Shown here: piece after piece, positions 5,682 to 9,400 of the stretch
How the letters are laid out: each line of letters opens with the position of its first letter
Numbering within the stretch: the first letter of the stretch is position 1
Assembly: GCA_937899365.1 (NCBI GenBank)
Contig: CALBPH010000041.1
Coordinates: 1-9,400, forward strand
DNA length: 9,400 nucleotides
Direction of reading: 5' to 3'
From: an uncultured Leptolyngbya sp.
Lineage (GTDB): Bacteria > Cyanobacteriota > Cyanobacteriia > Phormidesmidales > Phormidesmidaceae
The notes under the pieces: model-generated
The model's input: the letters and a program-made list of their open reading frames with translations, nothing else
Database searches by the model: none
Told to the model about the DNA's origin: nothing
Position numbers and translations under genes: made by a program

Positions 5682-6350
5682 GTGTTTACCGGACTAATTC
5701 AAGCTTTAGGAAAGCTTCAACCCCTGGAAAATGATCGGCTACAGATTAGCGGCCTGGACCCCTGTAGCTCAATCATGGCAGATATTGCATTGGGAGACAG
5801 TATTGCCGTAGACGGTGTCTGCCTGACGGTGGCGACTATTTTACCCAAAGGCTTTATGGTAACAGCGTCTCCCGAAACCCTGAGCCGCTCCACATTGGGG
5901 CAAGTATCCACCCGTCATCCAGTCAACCTGGAGTCATCCCTACGGGTAGGCTCCAAAATTGGTGGCCACTTCGTTACCGGCCATGTCGACGGTCAGGGCT
6001 ACGTCAGCGAGATTGTCCAAACAGACAGCGCCTGGGAAATTAGCTTTACGGTACCCAAACATCAGGTGGCACGCTACATCGTTCCCAAAGGCAGCGTCGG
6101 TGTAAACGGCATTAGCCTGACCATTGCCGATTGCAGTCCGTCGGGTGACTGGTTCAAAGTAGCCGTCATTCCAGTCACCTATGACGAAACCAATCTGCAG
6201 TATTTACAGCCTAATGACGCGGTTAACCTTGAGGGTGACATATTAGGCAAATATGTTGAACGGTTTACCCAATTAGGGGATAGGACAACCGATGCTGGCA
6301 CACAGCCAGACATATCGCTAGATTTCCTCGCGACCCATGGATATGGCTAG
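5682..6350 (+). CDS. ribE: Riboflavin synthase, alpha chain
   Basis: The protein has 222 residues, the usual size. It catalyses the last step of riboflavin synthesis, dismutation of two 6,7-dimethyl-8-ribityllumazine molecules, and acts as a cytoplasmic trimer. The start codon is a GTG at 5682, fixed by the family's universal N-terminus MFTG; only a weak AAGA lies upstream. The two homologous barrels are visible. The first has VDGVCLTV (43-50) and GGHFVTGHVDG (94-104); the second has GSVGVNGISLTI (137-148) and NLEGDILGKYVER (182-194). Cys47, His96, His101, Ser145 and Asp186 fall where the E. coli enzyme has its active-site residues. The stretch VIPVTYDETNL (162-172) has Val where many relatives have His (IPHT). 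The last 25 residues are a non-conserved tail. It converges on and overlaps the pentapeptide gene by four bases. Confidence 0.95.
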   Translation: MFTGLIQALGKLQPLENDRLQISGLDPCSSIMADIALGDSIAVDGVCLTVATILPKGFMVTASPETLSRSTLGQVSTRHPVNLESSLRVGSKIGGHFVTGHVDGQGYVSEIVQTDSAWEISFTVPKHQVARYIVPKGSVGVNGISLTIADCSPSGDWFKVAVIPVTYDETNLQYLQPNDAVNLEGDILGKYVERFTQLGDRTTDAGTQPDISLDFLATHGYG

Positions 6351-6844
6351 GGACAATAAAGCGTATCTTTCGTGGTGCGCCCAGTGACCGGATTTTCGCC
6401 TGTGGCGACTTCACAGAGCATGTCATTGGTCTTCACATCCAAATCCACATCCGTAAAGTCAGCACCCTCTATATCGGCCTTGCGAAAATCTGTACTAAAG
6501 GCATAGGCCCCTTCAAGAATTGCATTTTTAAGATTGGCACGAATAAACCGGGCACCATCCAGGGTCGCGCCAGTCATATTTGCATTTTCTAAATTTGCCT
6601 TAGTCAAATTTGTGTCAAACAGGCGCACACCGCGCAGATCGGTGTTGCTTAGATCTGCCTCAGCCATATCGGTGCTGGTGTAGTTATTACCCCGCAAATC
6701 TTGCCCCGCAAAACTTTGCTGTCGCAGACTCTGACGATCAAAGCTTTCGGCTTGGGCCGGATACCCCCAACTCAAACACACAACACACATCAACAGACAG
6801 CTCAGCAGCCAAGGCCGCCAGTGAACAGAGCTTACATACCTCAT
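6347..6844 (-). CDS. Secreted (probably thylakoid-lumen) pentapeptide-repeat protein
   Basis: The protein has 165 residues. It begins with a signal peptide: basic start, hydrophobic core WLLSCLLMCVVCLSW (12-26), then a PAQA motif giving likely cleavage after Ala32. Residues about 45-135 are a run of some eighteen pentapeptide repeats of the A(D/N)LXX type, for example ADLSNTDLRG (63-72) and ANLENANMTGATLDGARF (83-100), which fold as a right-handed quadrilateral beta-helix. The C-terminal cap carries Cys144 and Cys164, which could form a disulfide in an oxidising compartment. Cyanobacteria and plants have lumenal pentapeptide proteins of this size (TL15/TL17-like); their function is poorly known. 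The HIP1 octamer sits where a ribosome binding site would be. A TAGAAT -10-like box lies at 6881-6876 without a good -35. The stop codon overlaps that of ribE. Confidence 0.88.
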   Translation of the reverse strand: MRYVSSVHWRPWLLSCLLMCVVCLSWGYPAQAESFDRQSLRQQSFAGQDLRGNNYTSTDMAEADLSNTDLRGVRLFDTNLTKANLENANMTGATLDGARFIRANLKNAILEGAYAFSTDFRKADIEGADFTDVDLDVKTNDMLCEVATGENPVTGRTTKDTLYCP

Positions 6845-6850
6845 AACTTA

Positions 6851-6858
6851 GCGATCGC
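6851..6858. repeat. HIP1 palindrome in the pentapeptide gene leader
   Basis: GCGATCGC, the only one of the four copies in this window outside coding sequence. It ends six bases before the ATG at 6844, occupying the position of a ribosome binding site, and no other Shine-Dalgarno sequence is visible there. Confidence 0.85.
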
Positions 6859-6954
6859 AACAGTACTAACCATGCATTCTAAAACCGTTTCAGCCCCGAT
6901 GACTATGGGCATCGATACTTGACAAGTTGCCCAAAAAGCAACCGTTAAAAAATC

Positions 6955-6987
6955 AAAAAAGCCTCTGCCCAGGGGCAGAGGCTTTTT
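6955..6987 (-). terminator. Intrinsic terminator of psbD-psbC
   Basis: A ten-base inverted repeat, GCCTCTGCCC and GGGCAGAGGC (6961-6982), has only two bases between its arms, so the real loop takes in the innermost pairs. On the minus strand it is followed by six T and, after GA, another six T. It starts 26 nt after the psbC stop codon and separates psbDC from the pentapeptide gene on the same strand. Confidence 0.9.
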
Positions 6988-7008
6988 AAGACGATATCAG
7001 ACCAAATC

Positions 7009-8397
7009 TTAGTCTAGATCGTCCTTAGCCAATACTGGCTCGTTCTCACGATCAAGACCTTTCTCAAAGCCACCAGAAGCAGCACGAGCGCGGCCCGCGT
7101 GCCATAGGTGACCAACCAAGAAGAAGAAGCCCAGAACGAAGTGAGAAGTAGACAGCCACTGACGGGGGTTCACAAAGTTAACAGAGTTAATCTCAGTGAT
7201 AACGCCACCTACAGAGTTGATCGACGCGTTAGGAGCGTGTGTCATGTACTCAGCAGCACGACGTACCTGCCAAGGCTGATTGTCGTGCTTAAGCTTGTCA
7301 AGGTCAAGGCCGTTAGTCCCACGAAGGGGAGCTAGCCAAGGACCGTCAAAGTCCCAGAAGCGCATAGTCTCACCACCGAAGATGATCTCTCCAGTTGGGG
7401 AGCGCATGAGGTACTTACCTAAGCCAGTTGGGCCTTGAGCAGAACCAATGTTGGCACCGAGGCGTTGGTCACGAACCAAGAAGGTCATGGCCTGAGCCTG
7501 AGAAGCTTCAGCATTAGTAGGGCCGTAGAACTCACTGGGGTAAGCAGTGTTGTTGAACCATACGTAACAAGCACAGATGAAGGCCATCAAGGACACAGCA
7601 CCGATGGAGTAGGAGAGGTATGCCTCACCGTTCCAAATCAGGGCGCGACGTGCCCAGCCAAAAGGCTTAGTTAGGATGTGGAATACACCACCGCCGATGC
7701 AGATAAGGCCAATCCAGATGTGGCCACCAATGATGTCTTCCATGTTATTAACACCAACAATCCAACCTTCGCCACCAAATGGGGACGTAGTGAGATAGCC
7801 GAAGATAACCGCAGGGTTAAGCGTAGGATTCGTGATAATACGAACGTCGCCGCCGCCTGGAGCCCAAGTGTCATAGACACCGCCTACGAAGCAGGCTTTG
7901 ATGACAAGCAAGAACGCACCGAGTCCGAGCAGGACCAAGTGATAGCCAATGATGTTAGTCATCTGGTTCTTGTCTTTCCAGTCTTGGCTAAAGAAGCTGG
8001 AGTACTCTTCGAGTGTTTCTGGGCCACGGAGAGCGTGATATACGCCGCCAAGACCAAGTACTGCAGAAGAGATAAGGTGAAGCACACCGACTACAAAGTA
8101 GGGGAAGGTGCTGAGAACTTCACCACCAGGGCCAACGCCCCAGCCCAAAGTTGCGAGGTGAGGCAGCAAAATAGCGCCTTGCTCGTACATTGGTTTTTCA
8201 GGGATGTAGTGAGAGACTTCAAACAAAGTCATCGCACCCGTCCACATTACGATCAGACCTGCGTGGGCGACGTGGGCACCCAGCAGCTTACCGGACAAAT
8301 CGATGAGGCGGGCGTTACCAGACCACCAGGCGTAGCCTGTGGAAGGTTGGTCGCGACCACCGCCAGCGAAGCCGGTGTTATTAGAGAGCGTTACCAC
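7009..8397 (-). CDS. psbC: Photosystem II CP43 chlorophyll-binding core antenna protein
   Basis: The protein has 462 residues from a GTG at 8397. CP43 is a six-helix thylakoid protein that binds antenna chlorophylls and helps ligate the oxygen-evolving Mn4Ca cluster. Near-invariant segments include GNARLIDLSGKLLGAHVAHA (27-46), EKPMYEQG (67-74), YDTWAPGGGDVR (175-186) and the large lumenal loop with FNNTAYPSEFYGPT (281-294). GGETMRFWDF (341-350) carries Glu343 and Arg346, equivalent to the cluster-contacting Glu354 and Arg357 of standard numbering. The start is chosen because V-T-L-S after the initiator matches the cyanobacterial N-terminus, and GAAGAGG stands nine bases before the GTG. The frame runs further up to a TTG at 8424, which lacks support. 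It overlaps psbD by 17 nt and must be co-transcribed with it. Some usually conserved sites differ, such as FFSQDWK (135-141) and the end VLAKDDLD. Confidence 0.97.
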   Translation of the reverse strand: MVTLSNNTGFAGGGRDQPSTGYAWWSGNARLIDLSGKLLGAHVAHAGLIVMWTGAMTLFEVSHYIPEKPMYEQGAILLPHLATLGWGVGPGGEVLSTFPYFVVGVLHLISSAVLGLGGVYHALRGPETLEEYSSFFSQDWKDKNQMTNIIGYHLVLLGLGAFLLVIKACFVGGVYDTWAPGGGDVRIITNPTLNPAVIFGYLTTSPFGGEGWIVGVNNMEDIIGGHIWIGLICIGGGVFHILTKPFGWARRALIWNGEAYLSYSIGAVSLMAFICACYVWFNNTAYPSEFYGPTNAEASQAQAMTFLVRDQRLGANIGSAQGPTGLGKYLMRSPTGEIIFGGETMRFWDFDGPWLAPLRGTNGLDLDKLKHDNQPWQVRRAAEYMTHAPNASINSVGGVITEINSVNFVNPRQWLSTSHFVLGFFFLVGHLWHAGRARAASGGFEKGLDRENEPVLAKDDLD

Positions 8398-9400
8398 GGG
8401 GGAGTACCTCTTCAGGGAATACAAATTTCTCGTGAGGCTGGTCCTGAGGACTCAACCACGCACGAATACCTTCATTCAACAAGATGTTCTTGGTGTAGAA
8501 AGTCTCAAACTCAGGGTCTTCCGCTGCGCGGATTTCCTGAGATACAAAGTCATATGCTCGCAGGTTCAATGCAAGACCGACGATACCAACTGAACTCATC
8601 CACAGGCCCGTCACAGGAACGAACAGCATGAAGAAGTGCAGCCAGCGCTTGTTGCTGAACGCAATACCGAAAATCTGTGACCAGAATCGGTTTGCCGTCA
8701 CCATCGAATATGTCTCTTCTGACTGAGTCGGCTCAAACGCACGGAATGTGTTGGCGTTGCCACCATCATCAAACAGCGTGTTCTCTACCGTCGCACCGTG
8801 AATCGCACACAGCAGTGCGCCACCCAAAATGCCCGCTACGCCCATCATGTGGAATGGGTTCAGCGTCCAGTTGTGGAAGCCCTGCAAGAACAGCAAGAAG
8901 CGGAAAATCGCAGCCACACCGAAGCTCGGCGCGAAGAACCAGCTTGACTGACCCAGCGGGTACATCAAAAACACGGATACAAACACCGCAATCGGGCCAG
9001 AGAAGGCGATTGCGTTGTAGGGGCGAATGCCGACCAGACGAGAAATCTCAAACTGGCGAAGCATGAAGCCGATGAGCGCGAACGCTCCGTGGAGTGCGAC
9101 AAAAGCCCACAGCCCGCCGATTTGACACCAGCGAACGAAGGAACCTTGCGCTTCGGGGCCCCACAGCAGCAGCAGGGAGTGGCCCATGCTGTCAGCGGGG
9201 GTAGAAACTGCAACCGTTAGGAAGTTGCAGCCTTCTAGGTAGGAACTGGCCAAGCCGTGGGTGTACCACGACGTGACGAAGGTGGTCCCGGTCATCCATC
9301 CACCAATTGCCATGAAGGCGCAGGGGAATAGAAGCAAGCCGGACCAACCCACAAAGACAAATCGGTCGCGCTTTAGCCAGTCATCGAGGACGTCAAACCG
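8381..9400 (-). CDS. psbD: Photosystem II D2 reaction-centre protein, 5' end cut by window
   Basis: The frame is open from the right edge (RFDVLDDWLKRDRFVF...) to the TAA at 8381, giving 339 residues. That corresponds to residues 14-352 of a standard 352-residue D2, so about 13 codons and the promoter lie outside. D2 pairs with D1 to hold the primary chlorophylls, the quinone QA and the non-heme iron. With standard numbering every key residue is in place: His117 (peripheral chlorophyll), Tyr160 and His189 (redox tyrosine D and partner), His197 (primary chlorophyll), His214 and His268 (iron), Trp253 (QA), and Tyr244 and Lys264 (bicarbonate side). Hydrophobic stretches fit five membrane helices. 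The C-terminus VFPEEVLPRGNAL is the normal mature end. The last codons contain the start and ribosome binding site of psbC. Confidence 0.98.
   Translation of the reverse strand, partial: RFDVLDDWLKRDRFVFVGWSGLLLFPCAFMAIGGWMTGTTFVTSWYTHGLASSYLEGCNFLTVAVSTPADSMGHSLLLLWGPEAQGSFVRWCQIGGLWAFVALHGAFALIGFMLRQFEISRLVGIRPYNAIAFSGPIAVFVSVFLMYPLGQSSWFFAPSFGVAAIFRFLLFLQGFHNWTLNPFHMMGVAGILGGALLCAIHGATVENTLFDDGGNANTFRAFEPTQSEETYSMVTANRFWSQIFGIAFSNKRWLHFFMLFVPVTGLWMSSVGIVGLALNLRAYDFVSQEIRAAEDPEFETFYTKNILLNEGIRAWLSPQDQPHEKFVFPEEVLPRGNAL
8407..8413 (-). promoter_or_regulatory. Ribosome binding site of psbC, inside psbD
   Basis: GAAGAGG on the minus strand lies nine bases before the psbC GTG at 8397. It is embedded in the psbD codons for Pro-Glu-Glu-Val near the D2 C-terminus, so psbC can be initiated independently while ribosomes finish psbD. 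Confidence 0.75.

Noticed and set aside
6919..6950. Plus-strand TTGACA (6919) as a promoter for RNA antisense to psbC
   Set aside because: No -10 box stands at 16-18 nt; the nearest AT-rich hexamer is 20 nt away and a transcript would run at once into the terminator.
7678..8631. Long plus-strand open frame of 317 codons opposite psbC and psbD
   Set aside because: It is antisense to two certain genes, its composition follows the complement of their codons, and it shows no recognisable domain.

Overview
The window is chromosomal DNA from a cyanobacterium. It encodes the photosystem II proteins D2 and CP43 in the usual overlapping psbD-psbC order. It also has a lumen-targeted pentapeptide protein and several small families I know from cyanobacteria, and the HIP1 palindrome GCGATCGC occurs four times. 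By eye the base composition is balanced (roughly half GC) and even along the window. I see no insertion sequence, phage gene, tRNA, rRNA or CRISPR array. The genus cannot be fixed from this sequence.

Left part (1-2214). The minus strand opens with the N-terminal 326 residues of a DICT-domain sensor protein, cut by the window edge. After a gene-poor, divergently transcribed stretch comes a small plus-strand protein with a putative four-cysteine zinc site. It converges on a minus-strand SRPBCC-fold (polyketide cyclase/START-like) protein.

Middle (2147-5284). A minus-strand series contains, in transcription order, a bifunctional-nuclease (DUF151) protein, an aldo/keto reductase with a C-terminal ferredoxin-like domain 27 nt downstream, and a ferrochelatase-family protein. 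The chelatase has a 44-residue histidine-rich tail (24 His), its own leader hairpin and a strong intrinsic terminator. It is the least ordinary gene here: the chelatase fold is recognisable, but the substrate metal and tetrapyrrole are not.

Right part (5285-9400). A 397-nt divergent spacer with two short direct-repeat pairs separates the nuclease gene from ribE (riboflavin synthase, plus strand). ribE converges on a secreted pentapeptide-repeat protein so tightly that both stop codons share one CTAG. A terminator then separates this pair from psbC and psbD. psbC starts at a GTG inside the end of psbD, with a clear ribosome binding site also inside psbD. psbD runs off the right edge, lacking about 13 N-terminal codons.

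Together the genes make photosystem II core proteins (psbD, psbC), a probable thylakoid-lumen protein, a flavin-precursor enzyme and a tetrapyrrole-chelatase relative. Apart from psbDC and perhaps the nuclease-reductase pair, they look like independent transcription units. I found no convincing new multi-gene system. The items most worth following up are the His-tailed chelatase with its leader, the truncated DICT protein with a degenerate HD-like segment, the 21-bp repeats before ribE, and a cluster-ligand substitution in the reductase.
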